Below are positions 53,339 through 63,859 of a DNA stretch of 64,000 nt, piece after piece. A program made the translations under genes and the position numbers. The notes below the pieces were generated by a model, which worked only from the letters and a program-made list of their open reading frames with translations, ran no database searches and was not told the origin of the DNA. Position 1 is the first letter of the stretch. Every line of letters begins with the position of its first letter. Where the stretch lies: positions 356,058-420,057 of the forward strand of contig CAJNDS010002296.1 of NCBI GenBank assembly GCA_905221605.1. The letters are read 5' to 3'. This DNA is from Symbiodinium natans. Lineage: Eukaryota; Sar; Dinophyceae; Suessiales; Symbiodiniaceae.

Positions 53339-54144
53339 ATGGCCACGCAGCGCTGGGCGCTGTTTGCTATACTTGCGCTGGGGCTGTACCTCTGCAGGCA
53401 CTTGAGGAGAGGTTCTATCCCTTTAGGGTTTAGGTTTAGGGTTGAAAGGTTTTTTCTTTTATCGTGGTTTGTGTTTATTGTTTATATAATATTCGGACTC
53501 GGAATATCAACACGTATTTGTATTAAGGTTCTACGGGGAGCATAGTTTCTGGGCACAAGAAAGTGCAAGACTTGAGGGGATCTTACTCCCCAAGCTTGAA
53601 GCCCTTAGCCCTAAAAAGCCCGAACGCCCTGGATGTTTGGCCCAACACAAACCCCAAACCCCAAACCCCAAACCCTAAACCCTAAACCCTAAACCCCAAA
53701 CCCTAAACCCTAAACCAGGTATGTGCTCTACAGCGTGCCCCTGCCGCAAGGGGACTCCGCGGCGACGCTGGAAACACCGGGCGTCGACCTGGAAGCCAGG
53801 CTGGAGGAAGCCAGGGAGCTCGAACCTTGGGAATTAGGGTTTAGGGCTTAGGGCTCAGGGCTTAGGGTTTAGGGCTTAGGGCTTAGGGTTTAGGGTTTCG
53901 GGTTCAGGGTTTAGGGTTTACCTCTGAAATGCTAAAGGGTTATAGTCTATAGTTCTAGTTGTGGCCCCAATACTGCATAGGGATTATAGTAGTGTAGGGG
54001 TATATGACCCCCAATTTCAGGGTTCGTTTGGTCCTCAAGGAAGGCTCCGAGCTGGAATCGCCGGAGGCTCCTCTGGCACCGCAGGAGAGCAAGGGCTTCG
54101 AAGCGCAGCTAGAGACGAAGGATCCTCCCCCGGAGGAGAAGGGA
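53339..54144 (+). CDS. Methyltransferase exons 1-3: anchor and acidic stem
   Basis: The anchor exon ends with a GA donor (GAGAGG at 53407), giving HLR then YVLYSVPLPQGDSAATLETP. Exon 54021-54144 reads VRLVLKEGSELESPEAPLAP and ends with a GA donor at 54145, so that EEKG joins DPPLEDKPKEK in frame. Confidence 0.6.
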
Positions 54145-57100
54145 GACCCGTAAAAGGAAACCCTAAACCCTAAACCCTGAACCCCAACCCTAAACCCTAA
54201 CCCTAAACCCTGAACCCTCTTCTGGCTCTCTTAAAGCGGGACCTTATTCAGAGGGTCTATATCCCCAAGGGTCCCCCTAATCCTATCCCTTAGGATCCGC
54301 CGCTGGAAGACAAGCCCAAGGAGAAAGCCGAGGATGAGGATGAGCCTCCCGAGGCAGAAACCCCAGGGCCAGCGCGGTTGGAGAATGCTGAGGCTGCCTG
54401 TGCTGGCCCCATGCTTCCACCGAATCTTTCGGTTCCTGTAGCGGCGGAACTCAAGACAAAGATCTGGAAAGCAACGCGCGAGTGGGGTTATGATCAACAA
54501 GCCTTCAGCTACCTCGCTTGGCCAATGAATGAACGTTGAACTTGGTTGATCTTTTTTTATTTCATAGCAAGAATCAAGTTCCTGGTTACTCCTTGGGTTT
54601 TGGGGAAGTAAGGCTACAGACCCTTCAAGGGTCTGAACCTTCTGGACATCGGAATGGGCCAAGGGCCCATGGGTGTCGTTGCGATGCACGTCGGGGTGAA
54701 GTCTTACAAAGGGATGGACCCAGCTCTGTGCATCAACCGTCACGCCCTGACGCGAGACAAGCGAGTTGCTCGGGGACGAAATTGTACCTTTACCTGAAGG
54801 TATATTATGGACAATCGGGTAGCAACCCTAAAATACAAGGTTCATTTTATCCTAAACCCTAGACCCTAAGCCCTGAACCCTACATAGGAAGCCCCATAGT
54901 GTGTCCCAAGGTTGGGCGCGCTCCGAATCCCATAGAGTGTCAGATGCTGAAAGAATCCGCTGCGTGCCAGGCGAAGGGTGCGGCTAGACCGTCCTGGGGA
55001 ATGTTTTGCTATGCTTTATTGGTTTCAGGGTTAGGGTTTAAGGGTGCATAATTCCTGTAAGACGCCGAGCCAACCACCACCATTTCGTTACCCTCACCCC
55101 TTCAGAAAGTACCCCCATTATACGTAGAATCATTGACAGTCAGACAGACGGTCCAAAACGCACTTTCGGGCTTGGGATAACAAGTGGTCCTAAGCCCTGT
55201 AGCCCTTAACCCCCAGTACCCGTGGGCCCCAAACCCTAAACCCTAAACCCTAAAGCCCTAAACCCCAAACCCTGATACAGCTGAGGAGGAGTGCGAGATG
55301 TTCCAGCAATGCACTCGGCTCATGTCGAAGAAGTATCGAAAGTTCCCCTTCACCGGACTCGAGATGATGCAAGCCTTCTCCGGCTCTTGGGACCTTCCCA
55401 GATCTTCCAAAGCCCCTGAATCAAGGAATATACCCTACTTTATACTGAGGATCATTATTAGGAATTAGGGTAGATTCGTATCTTCAGGGGTTTTGGAAGA
55501 TCTGGGTTAAGCGTAGAGGGTTTAGGACCTAGGGTTGTCGAGCTTGGGGTTGCGGGTCTAGGATTTAGGGGCCATCTAGGGTGTGGGCAAGGCCGCACGG
55601 CCGTGTTTTCCGGCTTGAGAGCATGGGACCTGTCAGCGTTTGATTGCCTTCATCCCTAAACTAAGGGTTCTCTTCTCGTCATGCTGTAGTCATGGGGTCC
55701 ATGTTTTTGGGCAGCGATAAACCCCAAACCCCAAACCCCAAACCCTAAACCCTAAACCCCGAACCCTAAACCCCAAACCCTTCACCAAGGGCAGATCATC
55801 TTGCTGCCTGGCACGTTTGCCACGCTGCGCCCCACGGGGCTGATCAAGCCAGGCAGCTTCGACGTGGCTACGCTCTGGCTGGTGACAGAGCGGCTAGGTT
55901 AGGGTTAGGGTTTAGGGGAGTATGTACTATACTAACTCCCAAGACCTTATTCTAATTATTCAGGCCCCAATATTAGGCCTGTGGTATATGGGTACTTCTC
56001 TAAATTGGGCTCCCTTTTAGGGTCCCCCATTTTAGGCGGCACCCTTATCATGAGGACCCTAAACAGGACCCCAATTTAGAGAACTACCCATCTGTTTTTG
56101 TGTTCTCAGTTTTTTGGGGAATCTTTTTTGTCTCAGATGTTTTGAAAGCGCCGAGGCACCTGCCCGACAATCGCCAGGTCATCGAGGGCATCTTCGAGTG
56201 GACCAACCCTGGGCAGCTTCTGGCCATGAAGCATCACAACTACTATGGCTTCGATGGCCACCACCAGAAGCCCCGGTACCCGGAGGATCACAATGCCAAG
56301 AATGTTGCGGAGAACGGGGTGGTGTTTTGGAAACACTTGGATCCAGCGAGTTGGGTTTTCAACTACACCAACACCAATCGCGTGCGCCTAGGTGGGGGGG
56401 GGAGGGGTGGGGGGGTGGCGTGTCGTTCCGTTCTGACTTGAGGGTCCCCTTACAGGCGCCTTGATTTTCCAAGAGTCCGATGTCAAAAGGCGACTCACAT
56501 AAAGGGGAAATGTATAGCCTCGGCCCTAGTGAACCTTCTAGGTGACCTCATTGCACTTGTGGACGTCTACTTCGACTGTGCCTGGCGTGCGACCCTTGGC
56601 GACAAAGTGAACCCCCAAAGATTGACCATCCATCCAAGCCAAAGTCGCCCTGCCAATGATCAGGTAGATCAGTACCGATAGAGAGGTCTTGTGCCATTCT
56701 ACGCTTAGCCCACCTGCCTTTGGAGTCTTGAAGCTGCAACAGCTTGCGCACCACTGGCCGGGTGCGGGGCACGCTGCATGATGATGTACTACCGAACGTC
56801 CTTGTTGAGGCCAAACGCACGACGGTGGAGTAAGGGCTAACGCGCTCATTGGGGCACTTCTCGCCCAGTCAGCTGATCTACTTCGAGTTCTCGCTTCTTA
56901 ATCTCCAGATTGTCGTCCATGGGTCAGGTAATCCCTTGCCCCAGAGACCGCAAACCAAAAACGTTCCTGGAACGGGGTTCCTCTACACCCTAAGCCCCAA
57001 GCCCTGTACTACCATCGTCTATAATCCCAAATTCAGGGGGACCCTTATCAGTTACATAGGGGGAATAAGATGAAGGGTCCCTTCTAAGGGTCCTCCCTCT

Positions 57101-57750
57101 ACCACCCAAGCAAAGGACCTTTGTGGCCAGCTGGGAGCGTGCGCTAGCAAGCCGGCCGCAGCTGTTGCGCGCCCTGCAGCAGCGAGGGTTCCAGCAGCTC
57201 GGGGGCTATTGGGTTTCAAGTTTGAGGGATAAGGTGAGGGCTTTGGGTTTATAGTTTAGGATAGGGTTTAGGGAGCACTAAGGAGACCGAGTGTATGTTT
57301 GCTTCAGCACAGATTTTGGGGTAGAACGGACCGGTACATTTGCCCCCAAGGCAGAACGAGCTGCTGATCAACAAGTGGACCGTTGCTTGCGCACGCCGCG
57401 AACGGCCCAAGGGCGAGGGCGGCACCACGAGCGAGTGGCTGGACTCCCGTGTCTGGCTGCACCCGGCAACCGACGGCTCGTACACGCCCCGGCCACTCCC
57501 AAAGAAGCTGAGCAAGAAGATGCCCAAGACGGAGGGCTCGCGGACGGTTGTGGTTGAGTTCGTCCCTGCCGGCAGGCAAAACCTGAAACGATATCTTGTT
57601 GGATGATGTCAATCACCACGTCGCGTTTCCCGCGCTGCATTGCTAAAGCCACGTCGACGCTAAGACCTCGGGAGGGCGCCACGCTCAAGCGGCTGTGTCC
57701 GCCGAAAACTGGATCATCAAGATGGATGGTGCTACCGAGTCCCAACCCAG
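53339..57750 (+). CDS. Membrane-anchored class I SAM-dependent methyltransferase
   Basis: ATG 53339 in CCACCATGG context starts MATQRWALFAILALGLYLCR, a signal-anchor helix. Exons: 53339-53406, 53719-about 53835, 54021-54144, 54294-54534, 54613-54738, 55281-55382, 55790-55897, 56137-56391, 56542-about 56660, 56873-56927, about 57109-57209, 57352-about 57570, and possibly 57665-57750. The N-terminal half is acidic and Pro/Glu-rich. Exon 54613 carries motif I, NLLDIGMGQGPMGVV, and the acidic end of strand 2, KGMDPA: the SAM-binding Rossmann signature. Later exons read IILLPGTFATLRPTG, FDVATLWLVTERL and IFEWTNPGQLLAMKHHNYYG. Most joins up to 56542 agree in phase using GT, GC or GA donors. Substrate is unknown. 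The 3' end past 57,600 is uncertain. Confidence 0.75.
54294..54738 (+). CDS. Methyltransferase exons 4 and 5: SAM-binding motif
   Basis: Exon 54294-54534 (DPPLEDKPKEKAEDEDEPPE ... ELKTKIWKATREWGYDQQAF) joins exon 54613-54738 (YRPFKGLNLLDIGMGQGPMG) by GT-AG in phase. Motif I is D-I-G-M-G-Q-G. Confidence 0.8.
55281..55897 (+). CDS. Methyltransferase exons 6 and 7
   Basis: Exon 55281-55382 (EEECEMFQQCTRLMSKKYRK, FPFTGLEMMQAFS) uses a GC donor (GCTCTT at 55383). Exon 55790-55897 (QIILLPGTFATLRPTGLIKP, GSFDVATLWLVTERL) uses the heptamer-like donor GTTAGGGTTAGGG. Phase agrees. Confidence 0.75.
55397..55506. mobile_element. Hairpin element family 6
   Basis: Arms CCCAGATCTTCCAAAGCCCC (55397) and GGGGTTTTGGAAGATCTGGG (to 55506), 24 bases with one mismatch. 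It begins 14 bases after the end of methyltransferase exon 6. Confidence 0.85.
55988..56091. mobile_element. Hairpin element family 7
   Basis: GGGTACTTCTCTAAATTGGG at the left and CCCAATTTAGAGAACTACCC at the right, with an internal AGGGTCC/GGACCCT pair. It lies in the intron before exon 56137. Confidence 0.85.
56137..56660 (+). CDS. Methyltransferase exons 8 and 9
   Basis: Exon 56137-56391 (LPDNRQVIEGIFEWTNPGQL, AMKHHNYYGFDGHHQKPRYP ... WVFNYTNTNRVRL) joins exon 56542 (DLIALVDVYFDCAWRATLGD) in phase. A minus-strand open frame over exon 9 is a shadow. Confidence 0.75.
56873..57570 (+). CDS. Methyltransferase 3' exons
   Basis: 56873-56927 reads LIYFEFSLLNLQIVVHGS with donor GTAATC. About 57109-57209 reads TFVASWERALASRPQLLRAL, QQRGFQQLGGY. 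57352-about 57570 reads NELLINKWTVACARRERPKG and ends RTVVVEFVPAG. Phases between these were not all resolved. Confidence 0.55.
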
Positions 57751-57768
57751 AGATCCCAATACCCCCCT

Positions 57769-57845
57769 CAAGTAAGGAATGGACCTCAAGCTATATAGGG
57801 AACCTCAGTATATATGATTCAGGGTACATTCCTTAAGCTAGGGGG
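57769..57845. mobile_element. Small hairpin element
   Basis: CCCCCTCAAGTAAGGAATG against CATTCCTTAAGCTAGGGGGG, with an inner AGCTATATAGGGAACCTCAG core. Confidence 0.7.
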
Positions 57846-57889
57846 GTGTAGGGCTCTCTGGGCATCTATGGCCCCCAACCTGAACTGAA

Positions 57890-58803
57890 CGCTGGCTTGA
57901 AGGAGGAAGCTCAAGTTTGGCCTTCGCTAGCTGCGATGCCTCTGGTGGTACCAGCAGTCGGGCCATCTACGGCTCTCGTAGACAGGGACCCTAAACCCTT
58001 AACCCCAAACCCCAAACCCTAAACCCCAAACCCTAAACCCCAAACCCTAAACCCCAAACCCTAAACCCTAAACCCCAAGCCCTAAACCCTAGCCTCGCTG
58101 CCACTTGACAGCTTCGCGCAGCATGTCCGGACGAAGGCCCGGAAGGCGCGTCCCTGGAAGTGAAAAAGCTCGACGGGCACCCGTGTGGCCCGTGTACCTC
58201 CTCATCCTGCTGGGTTTTTTCTCTTTGCCTTTTGTTACATGTTGGCTTATAGGGTTTAGGGTTTGGGGTTTAGGGTTCAGGGTTCAGGGTTCAGGGTTTA
58301 GGGTTTAGGGTTTAGGGTTCAGAGGGGCTGTTTCTCGTGGCCTTTTGTTACATGTTGGCTGAACGATACACAACATGCCACAATGACTCTATGCAGCTCT
58401 GGCGGCTCCTAGCCTTGTCGAAGCCGGCAAGATGTTCTTACAGCCTAAACCCCAGACCCTAAACCCTAAACCCGAGCCCTAAACCCTAAACCCTAAACAG
58501 AAAGGCACGGATTGAGGGTTTAGGGCTTTCACCTTCTCAAGAGTCCCTAGAAGAAGGGCTCAGATATCCGAACCCTGCACCCTAAATCCTAAACCCGAAA
58601 GCCTAACCTTTAAACCCCCAAGCCCTAAGCCCTAACCCTTAACCCTTTACCCTTTACCCTTTACCCTTTACCCTTTACCCTTTAAACCCTAAACCCTAGA
58701 CCCCAGACCCCAGACCCCAGACCTTATAGACCCTAACCCCCCCCCCCCCCCCGCCCCGGCAACAGTTAGAATTGAAGTCCGCAGCCGACCGCGAGAGCCC
58801 AAG
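57890..58803. other. Between methyltransferase and RP2-like gene
   Basis: A possible exon at 57898-57987 (LKEEAQVWPSLAAMPLVVPA). Then CCCTAAA/CCCCAAA tracts (57988-58090), an open stretch 58090-58240 of uncertain frame, GGGTTCA and TTTAGGG tracts (58252-58320), and a CCCTTTA block (58640-58684) before poly-C and the next ATG. Confidence 0.5.
58640..58684 (-). repeat. Homogenised CCCTTTA variant block
   Basis: Six CCCTTTA units followed by CCCTAAA and by CCCAGAC units to about 58725. Confidence 0.9.
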
Positions 58804-60550
58804 ATGGGTGCTTGCGACTCGAAGGCTGCCTCAAAAGGCGGAGAGCTAGGGGTTAGGGTCTAGGGTTTAGGGTTTAGGGTTTTGGGTTTAGGGTTTAAAA
58901 CATATGAATGCTCGCCATGGTTTTGATCTGTGGTTGTAGCATGTTTTTGTGGGACCCCTTCAGAAGGGGAGTGAAGGTGTTCCTGCTTGTGGCTTCTAAA
59001 CCAAAAGCCTTAACCCTCATTCCTAGTATTCAGCCCTCGCCCCACCCTCCCACAGACGGTGCGGCCCTAAACCCTACACCCCCAAACCCCAAACCCTATA
59101 CACACGGACTCCAAAACCCTCAATCAACGCATCGAGTCGCGCTGTTCCCGCGGGCACAGGGTTTTCTCCCAAACGTGGTTTTTCCCTGTGCCGTGTAAAG
59201 ATACTCAACCACTAAGAAGGCTTATGCTCTAATAAACCTCATACAACCCCATACAGGTGGAGTTGTAACGGTCTGTGGGTCGAGCTGAGGAGGAGTGATG
59301 TCTCTGGGCACTTGGAGGTTTACGAAAATAGGAGACCCCCTGAAATGAGCCCCAGATACTAGGATCCCCTTGTAATAAGGACTCCAAGAAGGGACCCCTA
59401 ATATAGTAAACCCCCACTGCCGTCCGACCAGGTGGTGCTTCCAAGCCCACGAAGAAGGTGCCGGAAAGGCCCAGGAAGAAGAACCTCAATCCGGCGGTGG
59501 GGCGCTTAGCCTCGCTCCGGAGCCGGTGTGGGGTTTAGGGTTTAGGGTTTAGGGTACTCACTGCATGTGTTGCAGCAGGAGCCTCAACCCCCTCAAAAGC
59601 ATGTGAGCACAGGGATAGCGGTGCCTGGCATGAGCCCAGGACTACGTCTTCTCTAAGCAGGCGGATACAACCCTCATCAAGAAGGCAGGGGATGGCAAAA
59701 TGTGGGAGTTGGGCGCCAAGGCATGTTTTGGTTACGGTCGTGCTACGCCGGTTGTGCGACGCCCTATGCCGAAGCCCTAACCCCCCTTCGTCAGAGGAAG
59801 GCGCCATTGATGGGGAGCAGTTCAACATTGAGGAATGCTCCCAGGCAGCAAAACGCCAGAAGTTCGGGCACATTCTTGGGTGTTTCTGTTGAAACAGAAC
59901 TTTGCTCTGCGTGCTGAATACGTCAAAGCCCTACAAGCTCTGGAACCCCAAAACCATCAAACCTCAAACCCTTAAACCCTTGAACCCGAAAACCCTTAAG
60001 TCCTTAAATCCTAAAACCTGTAAACCCTGAACTGAACCCGAAACCCTAAACCCGAACCTGCCGGACACTGTCGCGCTACACTGCTGAGCTGAGGCAAGAA
60101 CTGCGACATCTTCCTTTTCGAGTCTCAGCCTGCGTGTAGGGTTGGGGTTGCAGTGTAGGAGCTTCGGGGTCTAGGGATTAGGGTTTAGGGTTTAGGGTGT
60201 TTGGGATTTGGGATTGGGGGCTTTGTGCAGGGCCTTTTTGGGCTTATGTTCATTCACAAGAAAGCTGTGTTGCACCAGACGTTGCGGTGCAGCGCCAAGA
60301 ATGTAACATTGACATTCCGGAATCAGGACACCATTGCCACGAGCTTCGTTGACGATTGCCACAACTGCCCGGAGCTTATCTTGCGGCGCCTTGAGCCAAC
60401 CCTAAGCCCTAAACCCTGAACCCCTAAACCCCAAACCCTAAGCCCTGAAGCCCTAAACCCTAAACCCTGAACTCCTTCGAGTTGCCCCAGGCCGAGTCTT
60501 CATCGGTCCCGTGGAGACGAGCGTGTTTATCCGCAACTGCAGCAACTGCA
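58804..60550 (+). CDS. RP2/TBCC-domain protein, 5' part
   Basis: ATG 58804 begins MGACDSKAASKGGE, with Gly2, Cys4 and Ser6 fitting dual N-myristoylation and palmitoylation as in RP2. Exons: 58804-about 58851, 59432-about 59529, 59640-59684 (DYVFSKQADTTLIKK), 59797-59844 (EGAIDGEQFNIEECSQ), 60300-60366 (NVTLTFRNQDTIATSFVDDC, HNC) and 60491-60550 (RVFIGPVETSVFIRNCSNC). The order and spacing follow the RP2 beta-helix (D-Y-x-F-S...G-x-Q-F-x-I-x-x-C...D-D-C-x-N-C...F-x-G-P-V-x-x-S-V-F-x-R-N-C). RP2 is a GTPase-activating protein for ARL3, acting in traffic of lipidated proteins to cilia; TBCC relatives act on tubulin. The catalytic arginine region after the last exon is outside the window. Several donors are GC. 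Confidence 0.75.
59314..59415. mobile_element. MITE-like hairpin family 2, copy b
   Basis: GGAGGTTTACGAAAATAGGA ... CTAATATAGTAAACCCCCAC, with the shared interior AGGATCCCCTTGTAATAAGG found also in copy a. It ends 16 bases before the acceptor of the exon at 59432. Confidence 0.85.
59432..59529 (+). CDS. RP2-like gene exon 2 (frame uncertain)
   Basis: After GACCAG, the frame with the best third-position GC reads GASKPTKKVPERPRKKNLNP, AVGRLASLRSRC. An alternative frame (acidic) would match a GC donor in exon 1. It ends against GGTTTAGGGTTTAGGG. Confidence 0.5.
59640..59844 (+). CDS. RP2-like gene exons 3 and 4
   Basis: 59640-59684 (acceptor GCCCAG, donor GC) and 59797-59844 (acceptor TCAGAG, donor GC) join to DYVFSKQADTTLIKK + EGAIDGEQFNIEECSQ, matching RP2 in length. 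Confidence 0.65.
60300..60550 (+). CDS. RP2-like gene exons 5 and 6: TBCC core
   Basis: Exon 60300-60366 splits the final Cys codon of DDCHNC with a GC donor. Exon 60491-60550 completes it and gives RVFIGPVETSVFIRNCSNC, with donor GTGGCC at 60551. Confidence 0.75.
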
Positions 60551-60689
60551 GTGGCCTGCTTTGCGCAAGGGCTTAGGCAGCGTTTTGAACTCGAGCCCCG
60601 GACATGGGGGCTTAGGGGTTTGAGGCTTGGGGTTTAGGGTTTAGGGTTTAGGGTTTCGGGTTTGGGGTTTAGGGTTTAGGGTTTACGGG

Positions 60690-63600
60690 ATCCCTCTGTC
60701 CGACATGCAAATTGGGGGTCCGACATGCAAGGTTGGGTTTTCGAGATGCAAACTTTCTTGGGGTCCGACATGCAAAGGTAGGTTTTTGAGATGCAAACTG
60801 CTGAGCCCGTGGAGGAAATACTATTAAAAGTAAAGAGAGAGGGAGGAATTTTCTCTGGATTTCGCGCGAAATCAGGAAAGCGGCAATTTCTGGGTCCAAC
60901 CGGCACAGGTGGGTTTTCGAGATGCAAACTCCCGATTTCCCGTAAAATTAGTAAAATAGTAAAATAGTAAAATCTGGGTCGGACCGGCACAGGTGGGTTT
61001 TCGAGATGCAAACTGTTGAGCCCGTGGAGGAAATCCTATTAAAAGTAAAGAGAGAGGGAGGAATTTTCTCTGGATTTCGCGCGAAATCAGTAAAGCGGTA
61101 ATTTCTGGGTCCAACCGGCACAGGTGGGTTTTCGAGATGCAAACTCCCGATTTCCCGTAAAATAGTAAAATAGTAAAATAGTAAAATAGTAAAATAGTAA
61201 AATCTGGGTCGGACCGGCGCAGGTGGGTTTTCGAGATGCAAACTCCCGAGTTCGCGTAAAATTAGTAAAATATAGTAAAATAGAAAAAATCTGGGTCGGA
61301 TCGGCACAGCTGGGTTTTCGAGATGCAAACTGCTGAGCCCGTGGAGGAAATCCTATTAAAAGTAAAGAGAGAGGGAGGAATTTTCTCTGGATTTCGCGCG
61401 AAATCAGGAAAAGGGCAATTTCTGGGTCCAACCGGCACAGGTGGGTTTTCGAGATGCAAACTCCCGATTTCCCGTAAAATTAGTAAAATAGTAAAATAGT
61501 AAAATAGCAAAATAGCAAAATAGCAAAATAGTAAAATAGTAAAATAGTAGAATCTGGGTCGGACCGGCACAGGTGGGTTTTCGAGATGCAAACTGCTGAG
61601 CCCGTGGAGGACAATCCTATTAAAAGTAAAGAGAGAGGGAGGAATTTTCTCTGGATTTCGCGCGAAATCAGTAAAGCGGTAATTTCTGGGTCCAACCGGC
61701 ACAGGTGGGTTTTCGAGATGCAAACTCCCGATTTCCCGTAAAATTAGTAAAATAGTAAAATAGGAAAATATGGGTCGGACCGGCACAGGTGGGTTTTCGA
61801 GATGCAAACTGCTGAGCCCGTGGAGGAAATCCTATTAAAAGTAAAGAGACAGGGAGGAATTTTCTCTGGATAATAGAATCCTGGTCCGACATGCAAGGTT
61901 GGGTTTTCGAGATGCAAACTCCCGATTTCCCGTAAAATTAGTAAAATAGTAAAATAGTAATATAGTAAAATAGTAAAATCTGGGTCGGACCGGCACAGGT
62001 GGGTTTTCGAGATGCAAACTGCTGAGCCCGTGGAGGAAATCCTATTAAAAGTAAAGACACAGGGAGGAATTTTCTCTGGATAATGGAATCCTGGTCCGAC
62101 ATGCAAGGTAAAATAGTAAAATAGTAAAATAGTTTAAAATCCCCGCACAGGTGGGTTTTCGAGATGCAAACTGCTGAGCCCGTGGAGGAAATCCTATTAA
62201 AAGTAAAGAGACAGGGAGGAATTTTCTCTGGATAATAGAATCCTGGTCCGACATGCAAGGTTGGGTTTTCGAGATGCAAACTCCCGATTTCCCGTAAAAT
62301 GAGTAAAATAGTAAAATAGTAAAATAGTAAAATAGTAAAATAGTAAAATAGTAAAATCTGGGTCGGACCGGCACAGGTGGGTTTTCGAGATGCAAACTGC
62401 TGAGCCCGTGGAGGAAATCCGATTAAAAGTAAAGAGACAGGGAGGAATTTTCTCTGGATAATAGAATCCTGGTCCGACATGCAAGGTTGGGTTTTCGAGA
62501 TGCAAACTCCCGATTTCCCGTAAAATTAGTAGTAAAATAGTAAAATAGTAAAATAGTAAAATAAAATAGTAAAATAGTAAAATAGTAAAATCTGGGTCGG
62601 ACCGGCACAGGTGGGTTTTCGAGATGCAAACTGCTGAGCCCGTGGAGGAAATCCAATTAAAAGTAAAGACACAGGGAGGAATTTTCTCTGGATAATAGAA
62701 TCCTGGTCCGACATGCAAGGTTGGGTTTTCGAGATGCAAACTCCCGATTTCCCGTAAAATTAGTAAAATAGTAGTAAAATAGCAAAATCTGGGTCGGACC
62801 GGCACAGGTGGGTTTTCGAGATGCAAACTGCTGAGCCCGTGGAGGAAATCCTATTAAAGGTAAAGAGACAGGGAGGAATTTTCTCTGGATAATAGAATCC
62901 TGGTCCGACATGCAAGGTTGGGTTTTCGAGATGCAAACTCCCGATTTCCCGTAAAATTAGTAAAATAGTAAAGTAGTAAAATCTGGGTCGGACCGGCACA
63001 GGTGGGTTTTCGAGATGCAAACTGCTGAGCCCGTGGAGGAAATCCTATTAAAAGTAAAGAGACAGGGAGGAATTTTCTCTGGATAATAGAATCCTGGTCC
63101 GACATGCAAGGTTGGGTTTTCGAGATGCAAACTCCCGATTTCCAGTAAAATTAGTAAAATAGTAAAATAGTAAAATAGTAAAATAGTAAAATAGTAAAAT
63201 AGTAAAATCTGGGTCGGACCGGCACAGGTGGGTTTTCGAGATGCAAACTGCTGAGCCCGTGGAGGAAATCCTATTAAAAGTAAAGAGACAGGGAGGAATT
63301 TTCTCTGGATAATAGAATCTTGGTCCGACATGCAAGGTTGGGTGTTCGAGATGCAAACTCCCGATTTCCCGTAAAATTAGGAAAATTAGTAAAATAGTAA
63401 AATAGTAAATCTGGGCCGGACCGGCACAGGTGGGTTTTCGAGATGCAAACTGCTGAGCCCGTGGAGGAAATCCTATTAAAAGTAAAGAGACAGGGAGGAA
63501 TTTTCTCTGGATAATAGAATCCTGGTCCGACATGCAAGGTTGGGTTTTCGAGATGCAAACTCCCGATTTCACGTAAAATTAGTAAAATAGTAAAATAGTA

Positions 63601-63859
63601 AAATAGTAAAATAGTAAAATAGTAAAATAGTAAAATAGTAAAATCTGGGTCGGACCGGCACAGGTGGGTTTTCGAGATGCAAACTGCTGAGCCCGTTGAG
63701 GAAATCCTATTAAAAGTAAAGAGACAGGGAGGAATTTTCTCTGGATAATAGAATCCTGGTCCGACATGCAAGGTTGGGTTTTCGAGATGCAAACGGCTTG
63801 GTGCCATGCATCTCGGGCGCGCGCTTTGCATCTCGAAAACCCAACCTTGCATGTCGGAC
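60690..63859. repeat. Composite satellite in an RP2-like intron
   Basis: About 14 units of variable length (150-315 bases). Each has a GTCCGACATGCAAGGTTGGG box, a TTTTCGAGATGCAAACTCCC box, a variable run of AGTAAAAT, a GGTCGGACCGGCACAGGTGG box, a second TTTTCGAGATGCAAACTGCT box and an AATTTTCTCTGGATAATAGA box. The CTGAGCCCGTGGAGG word recurs from 60803 to 63690. Long minus-strand open frames here are translations of the repeat. Confidence 0.95.
63759..63859. repeat. Perfect 35-bp inverted repeat closing the satellite
   Basis: Left arm 63759-63793 starts GTCCGACATGCAAGGTTGGG. Right arm 63825-63859 is its exact complement, ending CCCAACCTTGCATGTCGGAC. The 31-base loop contains CATGCATCTCGGGCGCGCGC. 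The satellite stops here. Confidence 0.95.

Noticed and set aside
56538-56849. Minus-strand frames over 56538-56849 and 57304-57745
   Set aside because: They mirror methyltransferase exons whose plus-strand reading joins in phase with neighbouring exons and matches motif register.
60676-63852. Many overlapping minus-strand open frames of 60-209 codons
   Set aside because: They are translations of the satellite unit: the same peptide blocks recur with each repeat in several frames, with no codon bias or start context.
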